A DNA stretch of 43,286 nt, from NCBI GenBank assembly GCA_903937405.1, contig CAIZZE010000042.1, positions 1-43,286 of the forward strand. The letters are read 5' to 3'. The stretch's first letter is position 1. Each line of letters begins with the position of its first letter. Positions 1 to 8,078 of the stretch are shown piece after piece. Origin of the DNA: an uncultured Alphaproteobacteria bacterium (GTDB lineage: Bacteria > Pseudomonadota > Alphaproteobacteria > Rickettsiales > UBA1997). The notes beneath the pieces are model-generated. The model was given only the letters and a program-made list of their open reading frames with translations. It did not search any database and was not told where the DNA came from. A program made the position numbers and the translations under genes.

Positions 1-168
1 CGCTCAAACTTGGGAAGAAAAACATTCGGTTTTTTGGAAAAACTCTGGCTAGGAAACATAGCTGAAAGCCTTGTCAATACTAGCTGCATTCCTAATGACC
101 GTCATTAGAGAGTTTTTAGCTAATGACGGATTTGGGATAAAAATACCCAGATAAAATCATTTCGATTC
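1..168. other. Left-edge stretch with possible gene end and overlapping hairpins
   Basis: Two plus-strand frames are open from the window edge, one stopping at 52 (ending FWKNSG) and one at 106-108, so the 3' end of an upstream gene may lie here, but neither piece is long enough to identify. The heptamer TAATGAC or its complement occurs three times. CTAATGAC/GTCATTAG form a perfect palindrome at 92-108, and 99-108 pairs with 120-129 to make an alternative ten-base-pair hairpin with an 11-base loop. There is no clear T-run, so it is not a textbook terminator. It lies just beyond the stop of recJ on the minus strand. Confidence 0.3.
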
Positions 169-1956
169 TTAAATTAACAAATCCTCAATCAACATTTGTA
201 CTTTTTCAACACCCATCCAAGTGTTGATATTCAAGGTTCCAACCAAGTTTAAAGGCTTGGTAAATTTTGGATCAAGTAAAATTTCTCCAAGCGGAGTATT
301 AACACTTCGAAAAGCAACGGCTTGAATTTGTCCAGTAAAACCTACTGCCGATTTTGTGCAAAAAATTCCACTAATATGTTCACCAGTTTTGCCAATTATA
401 TTGGCTTTTACTTTTTGCACATCGCGCAAAATAAATTTTGGTCGTGCATTGCCAACGCCAAATGGCTCAAGCTTCGAAAGCTCTTTCAATAATTCGATAT
501 TTACTTGCGGCAAATCTAAAGCAATATCAAATTCCATTTTTTTATGAGCTGAAAGTTCTATGATTTTTTCACCTAGATTCTGGTTAAAAAAATTATGAAG
601 CTCAGAAATTTTTTCCGGTAAAACTGAAAATCCACCCGCCATCGCGTGTCCTCCACCTTCAAGTAAAAAGCCTTCCAAACGTGCTTTTAGAATTTCACCG
701 CCAAAATCAATTCCCGAAATTGAGCGGCATGAAGCCTTGCCTTTCTTGCCTTCATCATCAATTGCAATTACTGCGACTGGCTTGTTATATAAATCTTTTA
801 AGCGCGATGCCACAATTCCGATCACGCCTTGATGCCAATATTTTGAAACAGCAAAAATAACCGGATCGGTAGTTTTAAAACCGCCAGCACCTGATTCCAA
901 AGCTTTCACAGCCTCTTCTAAAACCTGCACTTCAATTTCTTTTCTTTGTTTATTTAAAACTTCCAACTGCGCTGCAATTTCTTTTACTTCACCTTCATTT
1001 TCACTTGATAAAATTCTGGCTCCTAAATCTGATTTTCCTACACGACCTCCAGCATTGATTCGCGGACCAATTATAAAGCCCAAATGATAAGCGCTTGGCT
1101 CTTCATCGAGTCCCGCTAAATCACAAATTTCGCGCAGGCCTAAATTTTTTCGCTGCTTTAAAATTTTTAAACCAGCGCTCACGAAAGCACGATTTAAGCC
1201 GGTTAATGACATTACGTCGCACACAGTTCCAAGCGCGACTAAGTCTAAAAGATTTAATAAATTCGGCTCTTTTCTTTGAGCATAATAATTTTCTTCGCGC
1301 AGTTTTTTATTAATCGCAACCGCGAATAAAAACGAAACTCCAGCAGCGCAAAGATTTTTATGCGGAAAAATTTCGTTTAAAAGATTGGGATTGATAACCG
1401 CGATGGCATCAGGTTTTTCAAGCACTCCCAAGTGATGATCAATTACAATTATTTCTAAACCAACCGCCGCCGCATCTTCTAAAGGCTTGAAAGCAACGGT
1501 TCCACAATCAACTGTAATTACAAGGTCAGTACCATTTTTTTTGAGGTTTAAAAGCGCTTGCGAATTTGGGCCGTAACCTTCCAAAACGCGGTCGGGAATG
1601 TAAATTCCAACATCAATTCCAACTTCACGAAAAAAGCGTTTGAGCGTTGCGGCTGAAGTTGCGCCGTCAACGTCATAATCAGCAAAAATGGTGATTTTTT
1701 TATTTTTTTTAACTGCTTCAATCACGTGAGCGACAGCTTTTTCCATATCGCCTAATTCGAAAGGATTGGGCAGCGCAGTTTTGATTTTTGGTTCTAAAAA
1801 ATTTTCAATTTCATCTAAAGAAATTTCACGACTAGAAAGTAAATTACTTAAAACCTCAGAGAGCTGAAAACGCTGATAAATAGTGCTGGCGTGGCGTTCA
1901 TCAAAAGTTTTTTGTTGCCAGTTGAGACCGAGGATAGAAGTTTTTTGTTGGGTCAT
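169..1956 (-). CDS. recJ: Single-stranded-DNA-specific 5'-3' exonuclease RecJ
   Basis: RecJ degrades single-stranded DNA 5' to 3' in the cytoplasm, serving RecF-pathway recombination, mismatch repair and fork repair. With the start at 1956 (MTQQKTSILG) the protein has 595 residues, normal for the family. The DHH phosphoesterase core shows FADYDVDG at about 91-98, VDCGT at 149-153 and DHH at 173-175. The conserved GPRINAGGR follows at 297-305, and the DHHA1 domain carries GGGHAMAGG at 434-442. The frame stays open upstream to 2049, but those 31 extra residues include HPELVSGSI, which is a translated palindromic repeat, so the longer start is rejected. It is transcribed away from the repeat pair and ilvD and has no obvious operon partner. 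Confidence 0.95.
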   Translation of the reverse strand: MTQQKTSILGLNWQQKTFDERHASTIYQRFQLSEVLSNLLSSREISLDEIENFLEPKIKTALPNPFELGDMEKAVAHVIEAVKKNKKITIFADYDVDGATSAATLKRFFREVGIDVGIYIPDRVLEGYGPNSQALLNLKKNGTDLVITVDCGTVAFKPLEDAAAVGLEIIVIDHHLGVLEKPDAIAVINPNLLNEIFPHKNLCAAGVSFLFAVAINKKLREENYYAQRKEPNLLNLLDLVALGTVCDVMSLTGLNRAFVSAGLKILKQRKNLGLREICDLAGLDEEPSAYHLGFIIGPRINAGGRVGKSDLGARILSSENEGEVKEIAAQLEVLNKQRKEIEVQVLEEAVKALESGAGGFKTTDPVIFAVSKYWHQGVIGIVASRLKDLYNKPVAVIAIDDEGKKGKASCRSISGIDFGGEILKARLEGFLLEGGGHAMAGGFSVLPEKISELHNFFNQNLGEKIIELSAHKKMEFDIALDLPQVNIELLKELSKLEPFGVGNARPKFILRDVQKVKANIIGKTGEHISGIFCTKSAVGFTGQIQAVAFRSVNTPLGEILLDPKFTKPLNLVGTLNINTWMGVEKVQMLIEDLLI

Positions 1957-1990
1957 TTTGATGTTTGTTAGTTTATTCCAATTAAAACTC

Positions 1991-2093
1991 GCAATAGATC
2001 CTGAAACAAGTTCAGGATGACACGGAGTGGGAATAAGTTTTAAGTACAAACTCTACTGCATCGTCATCCTGAACTCGTTTCAGGATCTATTGC
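1991..2093. repeat. Inverted pair of palindromic repeat elements (copy 1)
   Basis: Two 31-base arms (1991-2021 and 2063-2093) are inverted copies with one mismatch, separated by 41 bases. Each arm contains the core ATCCTGAA-N5-TTCAGGAT, itself an eight-base-pair hairpin, so the locus can fold either as two small hairpins or as one long one. Similar pairs occur at 13636-13737 and 26765-26844. It fills the gap between the starts and ends of recJ and ilvD and extends the recJ frame artificially. Confidence 0.9.
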
Positions 2094-2111
2094 TGGACTT
2101 AACCAATATAT

Positions 2112-3857
2112 TTAAATTTTATCGTAAGAAATTTTTTCTTTTTTTGCACCCGGATGAGTCACTGCGCCAAGTCTGGCATTTCCAACAGTTTGGGCATATT
2201 TCCAGAGCGCACCACTTTGGTAATCATTTTCTCTTGGCTTCCATGCGGCTTTGCGCGCCGCGATTTCAGCATCGCTTAAAGCAACATCAATTGTGCCTTT
2301 AATCGCATCAATCGTAATTTGATCGCCATCTTTTAAAAGCGCGATCATGCCGCCAACAGCTGCTTCTGGACTGACGTGGCCGATACAAAATCCTCGAGTT
2401 CCGCCAGAAAATCTGCCATCGGTAATTAAAGCAACTTTGCCGCCCATTCCTTGCCCATAAATTGCCGCAGTTGTTGCCAACATTTCGCGCATTCCCGGGC
2501 CGCCACGCGGGCCTTCATAGCGAATAATTAAAACATCACCGGCTTTATATTTTTTATGCTCGACAGCGCTAAAACATTCTTCTTCCGAATCAAAACACAA
2601 AGCGCTTCCCGTGAAAACCAAAGCATCATTTTGCATTCCAGCAACTTTTACAACTGCGCCATCTTCAGCTAAATTACCTCGCAAAACCACCACACCGCCA
2701 CTTTTTGAAAGTGGTTTTTCTGGGCGATATACAACATCTTGATCTTCGTTAAATTTTATATCAGATAAATTTTCCGCCATGGTTTTTCCAGTTACAGTCA
2801 AGCAATCACCGTGGATATAGCCCGCATCAAGCAGAACTTTTAAAATCATTTGCACGCCACCAACTTCAAATAAATCTTTGGCGACATATTTTCCACCCGG
2901 TTTCATATCGGCAATATAGGGAGTTTTTTTGAAAATTTTCTCGATTTCAAAAATATCAAAATCAATTCCACATTCATTAGCCATTGCTGGCAAATGAAGA
3001 ACGGCGTTGGTTGAACCACCAGTTGCCGCAACAATTGCTGCGGCATTTTCTAAAGATTTGCGAGTTACGATGTCACGAGGTTTGATGCCTTTTGCGATCA
3101 AATTCATCACCGCTTTTCCTGATTGGTAAGCATATTCATCGCGCGATTCATAAGGGGCGGGAGCGCCCGAAGAACCAGGAAGCGCCAAACCAATTGCTTC
3201 ACTTACACATGCCATGGTGTTAGCGGTGAATTGGCCGCCACATGCGCCAGCGCTTGGGCAAGCGGCTTTGGTTAAAATTTTCAAATCTTCTTCCGACATT
3301 TTTCCGGCATCTCTTTGGCCGACGGCTTCAAACACATCAACAATCGTCACATCTTTTCCTTTAAATCTGCCTGGCAAAATTGAACCGCCATACATGAAAA
3401 CTGATGGCACATTTAAACGACACATTGCCATCATCATTCCTGGCAATGATTTATCGCAACCGGCAATTCCGACTAATGCGTCGTAGCAATGTCCACGCAC
3501 TGTGACTTCGATTGAATCAGCAATAACTTCGCGTGAAACTAATGAAGATTTCATACCTTGATGACCGTTGGCAATGCCGTCTGTAACTGTGATTGTTGTA
3601 AATTCGCGCGGTGTTCCGCCTGCGTCTTTAACACCTTTTTTGGCTGGTTGCGCCTGACGTTGCAGCGCAATATTACAAGGTGCTGCTTCATTCCAAGCGC
3701 TTACAACGCCAACGAATGGTGACGATAAATCTTCATCTGTTAAACCTTGCGGATAAAGGTCGGTCTTGATGTTATAAAGCATGGTTTTTCTGCCTTCGCA
3801 ACCGTGAGAATTGGTAACGTAACGCGAGGGCAATTTTGATTTATCGAATTTGGACAT
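2112..3857 (-). CDS. ilvD: Dihydroxy-acid dehydratase
   Basis: IlvD dehydrates 2,3-dihydroxy-isovalerate and 2,3-dihydroxy-3-methylvalerate to the 2-keto acids that precede valine, isoleucine and leucine. At 581 residues it is full length. The iron-sulfur cluster cysteines are visible as PCN (Cys61), GCDKSLPG (Cys134) and GACGG (Cys206), and [14 protein letters not shown] lies near 92-105. The C-terminal barrel includes [10 protein letters not shown]-like residues ([15 protein letters not shown]) typical of the family. No other ilv or leu gene is in the window, so it is a single-gene unit here. Its presence suggests the cell makes branched-chain amino acids, which argues against extreme host dependence. 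Confidence 0.97.
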   Translation of the reverse strand: MSKFDKSKLPSRYVTNSHGCEGRKTMLYNIKTDLYPQGLTDEDLSSPFVGVVSAWNEAAPCNIALQRQAQPAKKGVKDAGGTPREFTTITVTDGIANGHQGMKSSLVSREVIADSIEVTVRGHCYDALVGIAGCDKSLPGMMMAMCRLNVPSVFMYGGSILPGRFKGKDVTIVDVFEAVGQRDAGKMSEEDLKILTKAACPSAGACGGQFTANTMACVSEAIGLALPGSSGAPAPYESRDEYAYQSGKAVMNLIAKGIKPRDIVTRKSLENAAAIVAATGGSTNAVLHLPAMANECGIDFDIFEIEKIFKKTPYIADMKPGGKYVAKDLFEVGGVQMILKVLLDAGYIHGDCLTVTGKTMAENLSDIKFNEDQDVVYRPEKPLSKSGGVVVLRGNLAEDGAVVKVAGMQNDALVFTGSALCFDSEEECFSAVEHKKYKAGDVLIIRYEGPRGGPGMREMLATTAAIYGQGMGGKVALITDGRFSGGTRGFCIGHVSPEAAVGGMIALLKDGDQITIDAIKGTIDVALSDAEIAARKAAWKPRENDYQSGALWKYAQTVGNARLGAVTHPGAKKEKISYDKI

Positions 3858-4000
3858 GAGAATTTTTAAAAAATTTTGGAAAGAAGCAGAATAAAAATAA
3901 AAATTATGAAAACAAACATGCTTTGCATTTTGTTACACCGTAAAACAAAATTAGATCAACTTAAAAAGAATCATCTTTTCTAAAATATAATTACAAAACA

Positions 4001-4870
4001 ATGAATTCCAAAAAAGCCTATTCTTTACTTGAAACTTCAATAGCCATAGTAATTCTCTCCCTCTTGATTGGAAGCGTTATACAAGGCAGTCGCCTGGTTG
4101 CGATGTATCGCCTACAAACCGCGCAAAGCCTGACCCAAAGTTCGCCGGTTAGCGCAATGAAAAATCTTGTTACCTGGCTGGAAGCAACGTCGGAAACTAG
4201 TTTTGATGATGCGGAGGAAGTAGATGGCTCTAAGATCACCAATTGGTATAATATAAACCAACAAACAAATGTGAAAAATAATGCGGTAAATAATTCAGCC
4301 ACCGTAAGCGACCATCCGACTTATAAAAGTAAGTGCATCAACAACCTTCCCTGCCTTCAGTTTAACGGCACTTCGCAATATATGGATATAGTGCAAAATG
4401 CTGGCTATACTAATGAATTAACCATATTTGTGGTGTTTGCTCCATACAACAACGAAAGTTCTGATAGCCATACAATTATCGGAACCGATGGTGGATGGAG
4501 CAGCGGCATCAGCTTCCGCTTTAAACGCTCTACAAATGTAGCTTATCAAACTCCGAATCCTAATAACAATAATGCAACTGGCGCAGTTATTGCCAATAAA
4601 AATTATATAGCTGCCGTAGTTGATGGTTATAGCACTATCACCTCCTATCTCAATGGAACAGCCACTTCAACCACAAGCGTTTTAGCTGCCGACCGTCTGA
4701 CCAAACGTTTATCTGCACTTAATATTGCATCTTCATCAACGGGCACCCGCAATAATTTCTTTGATGGCAATATTAGCGAAATAATAATTTTTGATCGCGC
4801 TTTAAAAAATTATGAAAGGCAAAATATTGAAAAATATCTAAGCCAAAAATGGCAGATTCCGCTTTCTTAA
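4001..4870 (+). CDS. Prepilin-like protein with C-terminal LamG/concanavalin-A-like domain
   Basis: The 289-residue product starts with a type IV prepilin signal: a short basic leader (MNSKKA), then YSLLE and a hydrophobic helix to about residue 28. Cleavage between Ala6 and Tyr7 would place Glu11 at the conserved +5 position; the usual Gly at -1 is Ala. Residues about 110-289 look like a LamG-like jelly roll (LQFNGTSQYMDI, TIFVVFAP, FDGNISEIIIFDRAL, then YERQNIEKYLSQKW). A pilin-anchored glycan- or surface-binding protein is a reasonable inference. No other pilus gene is adjacent; the GspE/PilB ATPase at 17184 is the only assembly component in view. A TATAAT lies at 3986-3991, about ten bases before the ATG. 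Its stop is two bases from that of convergent dprA. Confidence 0.8.
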   Translation: MNSKKAYSLLETSIAIVILSLLIGSVIQGSRLVAMYRLQTAQSLTQSSPVSAMKNLVTWLEATSETSFDDAEEVDGSKITNWYNINQQTNVKNNAVNNSATVSDHPTYKSKCINNLPCLQFNGTSQYMDIVQNAGYTNELTIFVVFAPYNNESSDSHTIIGTDGGWSSGISFRFKRSTNVAYQTPNPNNNNATGAVIANKNYIAAVVDGYSTITSYLNGTATSTTSVLAADRLTKRLSALNIASSSTGTRNNFFDGNISEIIIFDRALKNYERQNIEKYLSQKWQIPLS

Positions 4871-4872
4871 AT

Positions 4873-5982
4873 TTATATTTTTAACGCCACTTTACCAAAA
4901 TTAATCTCGATTTTATCTGCCAGTTCTAGCTGCACTAAGGCAATATTTAAGAGCTTAGTTGGAATTTGCATTTGCTGAATAATTTCATCAATCGCAATTG
5001 GCGCTACACTTAATTTTGAGAAAATTTCCTGACGTATTTTTTTCACATCATCATCGCTTGGTAATTTTACAGTTGGAGCTACGAATTCTTCTAAATCAGG
5101 CTCACGCAATATTTTAGAACCTCTCAATTGTGATTTTAATTTTGGCAATTCATCCAAAATATCAGAAATATTTTCAATCATTTTAGCTCCATCTTTTATC
5201 AAGCGATTTGTGCCATGACAGCGCGGATCAAAAGGTGATCCCGGCATCGCAAAAACTTCGCGACCTTGTTCGCGAGCAAATCTTGCGGTGATTAAACTTC
5301 CTGATCGCAACCCCGCTTCAAGCACAATTACGCCAAGTGAAAGCCCTGAAATTATGCGATTGCGCTGCACAAAATTTCCACCTTTTGGCGGCATTCCAAA
5401 AGCATTTTCTGAAACCAGCAAACCATGCTTTAAAATTTCGCCATAAAGATGTTCATTTTCTTTGGGATAAATATGATTAATTCCACCCGCGATCACGGCA
5501 ATTGTACCACTTAAAATTGAAGCTTCGTGAGCTGCAGAATCAACGCCGCGTGCCATTCCTGAAACTATAGCGATAGAATTTTGCCCTAATTCCAGAGCCA
5601 GTTTTTTGGCAAAAGTAATCGCATTAAATGAAGCATTTCTTGGGCCGACGATAGCAATTGTATCGCGGTTAAAAAATTCAATATCACCATGAACCGTTAA
5701 AACCGGAGCTGGGTCAGGAATTTTTTGCAATAATTTGGGATATTTTTCTTCAGAAAAAATCAGGATTTTAGCGCCGAAATTTTCGGTATTTATCAGCTCA
5801 TTTTCAGCATCTTCTAAAGTGCAAACTTTGATTTTACGTTTTAATCCTCCCGCCGCAGCATAATCAGCAACTTGCTCGAGAGCATTTTCAACTGATCCAA
5901 AAATTTCGATTAGACGGAAAAAAGTTGATTTGCCGATATTTTCACTGCGGGCAAGACGCAGCCAATTGAGCTTCTCAATCAT
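4873..5982 (-). CDS. dprA: DNA-processing protein DprA (Smf)
   Basis: DprA binds incoming single-stranded DNA during natural transformation and loads RecA. The 369-residue protein has an N-terminal helical/SAM-like region, then the Rossmann-fold core with GPRNAS at 113-118 and SGMARGVDSAAH at 141-152, followed by IAVIAGGINHIYPKEN. The C-terminal 60-70 residues form the usual winged-helix DprA domain (IDEIIQQMQIPTKLLNIALVQLE region). dprA is also kept in bacteria not known to be competent, so competence is only a possibility; a prepilin gene next door and a GspE/PilB ATPase elsewhere in the window fit it. ABC-2 permease gene 6021-6788 lies immediately upstream on the same strand, 38 bases away. 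Confidence 0.95.
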   Translation of the reverse strand: MIEKLNWLRLARSENIGKSTFFRLIEIFGSVENALEQVADYAAAGGLKRKIKVCTLEDAENELINTENFGAKILIFSEEKYPKLLQKIPDPAPVLTVHGDIEFFNRDTIAIVGPRNASFNAITFAKKLALELGQNSIAIVSGMARGVDSAAHEASILSGTIAVIAGGINHIYPKENEHLYGEILKHGLLVSENAFGMPPKGGNFVQRNRIISGLSLGVIVLEAGLRSGSLITARFAREQGREVFAMPGSPFDPRCHGTNRLIKDGAKMIENISDILDELPKLKSQLRGSKILREPDLEEFVAPTVKLPSDDDVKKIRQEIFSKLSVAPIAIDEIIQQMQIPTKLLNIALVQLELADKIEINFGKVALKI

Positions 5983-6020
5983 GGTATTTGGGTTTAATTT
6001 TTGGTGAAAATTTAAAACTT

Positions 6021-6788
6021 TTAGCTTTTTATTCTGTAACCTTTTTTGATGAGGAAATAGAGAATAATTCCTAAAGTCAGATTAATAGTGATGATGTAGA
6101 TAATACCTGTCAACAAATTTCCATCATGATGTCCCGTTAAACCAAAACGAAATCCATCGATCATGTAGAAAAATGGATTGAAATGTGAAACACCGCGCCA
6201 AAATTCTGGCAAAGCGTTAGTTGAATAAAAAGTTCCGGAAAGAAAGGTTAAAGGCGTGATTACATAGCTGGTCATCGCCGACATGTTATCGAAAGTTTCT
6301 GATATTACGCCGCATAAAACACCGAGCAAACCAAGAAACATGCAGGCGAAAAAAAGGTAGAAAAAGGCGTAGGAAAATGAATAAAAACTAAGTGGCACAA
6401 AAATTAGGATCGCTAAAAATGCTACAATACCAACGCAAATTCCGCGTAAAATTGCGCCAAGGGTAAAAGCAAAAAGTAATTCAAAAGCGCCGAGTGGCGG
6501 AATTAAATAATCAATAAAATGCCCCATTACTTTTCCCATCACAAAAGAGGAAGAAGAATTGGCAAAAGAATTTTGCATTGCTGCCATCATGATTAGTCCC
6601 GCAGCCATGAAAGTAGCAAATGGAACACCTTCGATCTCGGCAATGTGATTGCCCACCGAAAGCGAAAAAACCGCTAAAAAAAGAATTATATTTACTACCG
6701 GCGAAAATAAAGTTTGGTGATAAACTTTCAAAAAACGCCATACTTCTTTTTTCAACAGCATGAAGGCGCCAAACCAATTTATTGACAT
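6021..6788 (-). CDS. ABC-2 type transporter permease
   Basis: A 255-residue integral membrane protein with about six hydrophobic segments and the ABC-2 membrane signature: an N-terminal amphipathic stretch (KKEVWRFLKVYHQTLFSPVVN), a conserved FLSGTFYSTNALPEFWR loop near residue 190, and an FNPFFYMIDGFRFG segment after it. These features match the NodJ/DrrB-like permeases that export polysaccharides, lipids or drugs with a separate ATPase. No ATP-binding subunit is adjacent; CcmA at 36230 belongs to a different system. The partner is presumably encoded elsewhere, so the substrate cannot be stated. It may be co-transcribed with downstream dprA. Confidence 0.88.
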   Translation of the reverse strand: MSINWFGAFMLLKKEVWRFLKVYHQTLFSPVVNIILFLAVFSLSVGNHIAEIEGVPFATFMAAGLIMMAAMQNSFANSSSSFVMGKVMGHFIDYLIPPLGAFELLFAFTLGAILRGICVGIVAFLAILIFVPLSFYSFSYAFFYLFFACMFLGLLGVLCGVISETFDNMSAMTSYVITPLTFLSGTFYSTNALPEFWRGVSHFNPFFYMIDGFRFGLTGHHDGNLLTGIIYIITINLTLGIILYFLIKKGYRIKS

Positions 6789-6835
6789 AGAATTGTTGTT
6801 AAGTTTTGATTAGAGAAAATATCTGCCAGATCAGT

Positions 6836-6862
6836 TATCCCGAACTTGTTTCAGAATCTATG
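6836..6862. repeat. Degenerate single arm of the first palindromic family
   Basis: TATCCCGAACTTGTTTCAG followed by AATCTATG resembles one arm of the paired element at 26816-26844 with two or three changes, and has no matching opposite arm nearby. It looks like an eroded half-element next to the intact hairpin of the second family. Confidence 0.6.
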
Positions 6863-6889
6863 TCCATTCAAGTTGAAGATATCGAACTT

Positions 6890-6970
6890 TCGATGTCATG
6901 CTGAGCTTGTCGAAGCATGATTCAATGTCGTTCGTCGAATCATGCTTCGACAAGCTCAGCATGACATCGA
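6890..6970. repeat. 34-bp perfect inverted repeat of a second palindromic family
   Basis: The arms 6890-6923 and 6937-6970 are perfectly complementary over 34 bases with a 13-base loop. The core is TCATGCTGAGCTTGTCGAAG, different from the TCATCCTGAACTTG family but with the same plan: each arm holds its own shorter palindrome (TCATGCT ... AGCATGA), and the arms occur as an inverted pair. It sits between the ABC-2 permease start and the pheS start, upstream of both genes. It could form a strong hairpin in RNA, but lies too far from pheS to be a simple terminator. Confidence 0.9.
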
Positions 6971-7055
6971 GTTCGGCTTCTTGAATCAGTTTTGGTATAT
7001 CCGATTTTATCACAGAAAAAATAGCCAGTTAATTTCATTCTCCAATTTTTAAATT

Positions 7056-8078
7056 ATGAGTATCTTAGAGACACTTTTATCCGATTTCAATTCACAAATT
7101 TCAAAAATTGAAAACAAGCAACAATTAGAAGAAATTCGTATTAATATTTTAGGCAAAAAAGGTTTTATTACCGAACTTTTTTTGCAGTTAAAAAACGTTG
7201 CTAATGAAGAGAAAAAAGCTTTTGGTGCGGCAATTAATCAGGTTCGCGATGAAGTTACCAAAAAAATCGATGCCGCAAAAAATGATTTTGAAAATGCCGA
7301 ATTAAATGAAAAATTACAGGGCGAAAAAATTGATTTAAGCGCGCCAACTCGCAAGCAAACTCAAGGCTTGATTCACCCGATCAACAAAGTGATACAAGAA
7401 ATTGAAGAAATTTTCGGCGATTTAGGATTTGATTTTGCCCAAGGCCCGGAAATTGAAGATGATTTTCATAATTTCACGGCGTTGAACATGCCAAAAGATC
7501 ATCCGGCGCGCCAAATGCAGGATACTTTTTATTTAGAAAATTCCGAACTTTTACTGCGTACGCACACTTCGAATACGCAAATCAGAAAAATGTTAAACTC
7601 ACAACCACCTTTGAAAGTCGCAGCTTTGGGTCGAGTTTTTCGTCGTGATTCCGATCAAACTCACACGCCGATGTTTCATCAATTTGAAGGCTTTGTGGTT
7701 GATGAAAATGTAAATATGGGTCACTTAAAATGGACTTTGGAAAATTTTTTAGAAAAGTTTTTTGAAGTGAAAAATGTTGAATTGCGCTTTAGACCAAGTT
7801 TCTTTCCTTTCACCGAGCCATCGGCGGAAGTTGATATAAATTATTCGCTAGAAAATGGCCGCATCAAAATCGGCAAAGGCGATAAATTTATGGAAATTTT
7901 GGGATGCGGAATGATTCATCCAAATGTTTTAAAAAACTGCAATATTGACTCGACAAAATATCAAGGATTTGCCTTTGGAATCGGCATCGAACGCCTTGCG
8001 ATGCTGAAATATGGCATCACCGATTTGCGCATGTTTTTTGAAAATGATGTTAGGTTTTTGAAGCATTACGGTTTCTAA
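7056..8078 (+). CDS. pheS: Phenylalanyl-tRNA synthetase alpha subunit
   Basis: PheS is the catalytic half of the alpha2beta2 enzyme that charges tRNA-Phe. The 340-residue protein has an N-terminal coiled-coil arm (1-90) that contacts tRNA, then the class II catalytic domain. Motif 2 is seen as GRVFRRDSDQTHTPMFHQFEG near residues 191-212 and motif 3 as GFAFGIGIERLAMLKYG near the C terminus. In most bacteria pheT follows directly, but here a convergent autotransporter gene follows with a four-base stop overlap, so the beta subunit must be elsewhere. No Phe-rich leader peptide was found in the 85 bases upstream. Confidence 0.97.
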   Translation: MSILETLLSDFNSQISKIENKQQLEEIRINILGKKGFITELFLQLKNVANEEKKAFGAAINQVRDEVTKKIDAAKNDFENAELNEKLQGEKIDLSAPTRKQTQGLIHPINKVIQEIEEIFGDLGFDFAQGPEIEDDFHNFTALNMPKDHPARQMQDTFYLENSELLLRTHTSNTQIRKMLNSQPPLKVAALGRVFRRDSDQTHTPMFHQFEGFVVDENVNMGHLKWTLENFLEKFFEVKNVELRFRPSFFPFTEPSAEVDINYSLENGRIKIGKGDKFMEILGCGMIHPNVLKNCNIDSTKYQGFAFGIGIERLAMLKYGITDLRMFFENDVRFLKHYGF

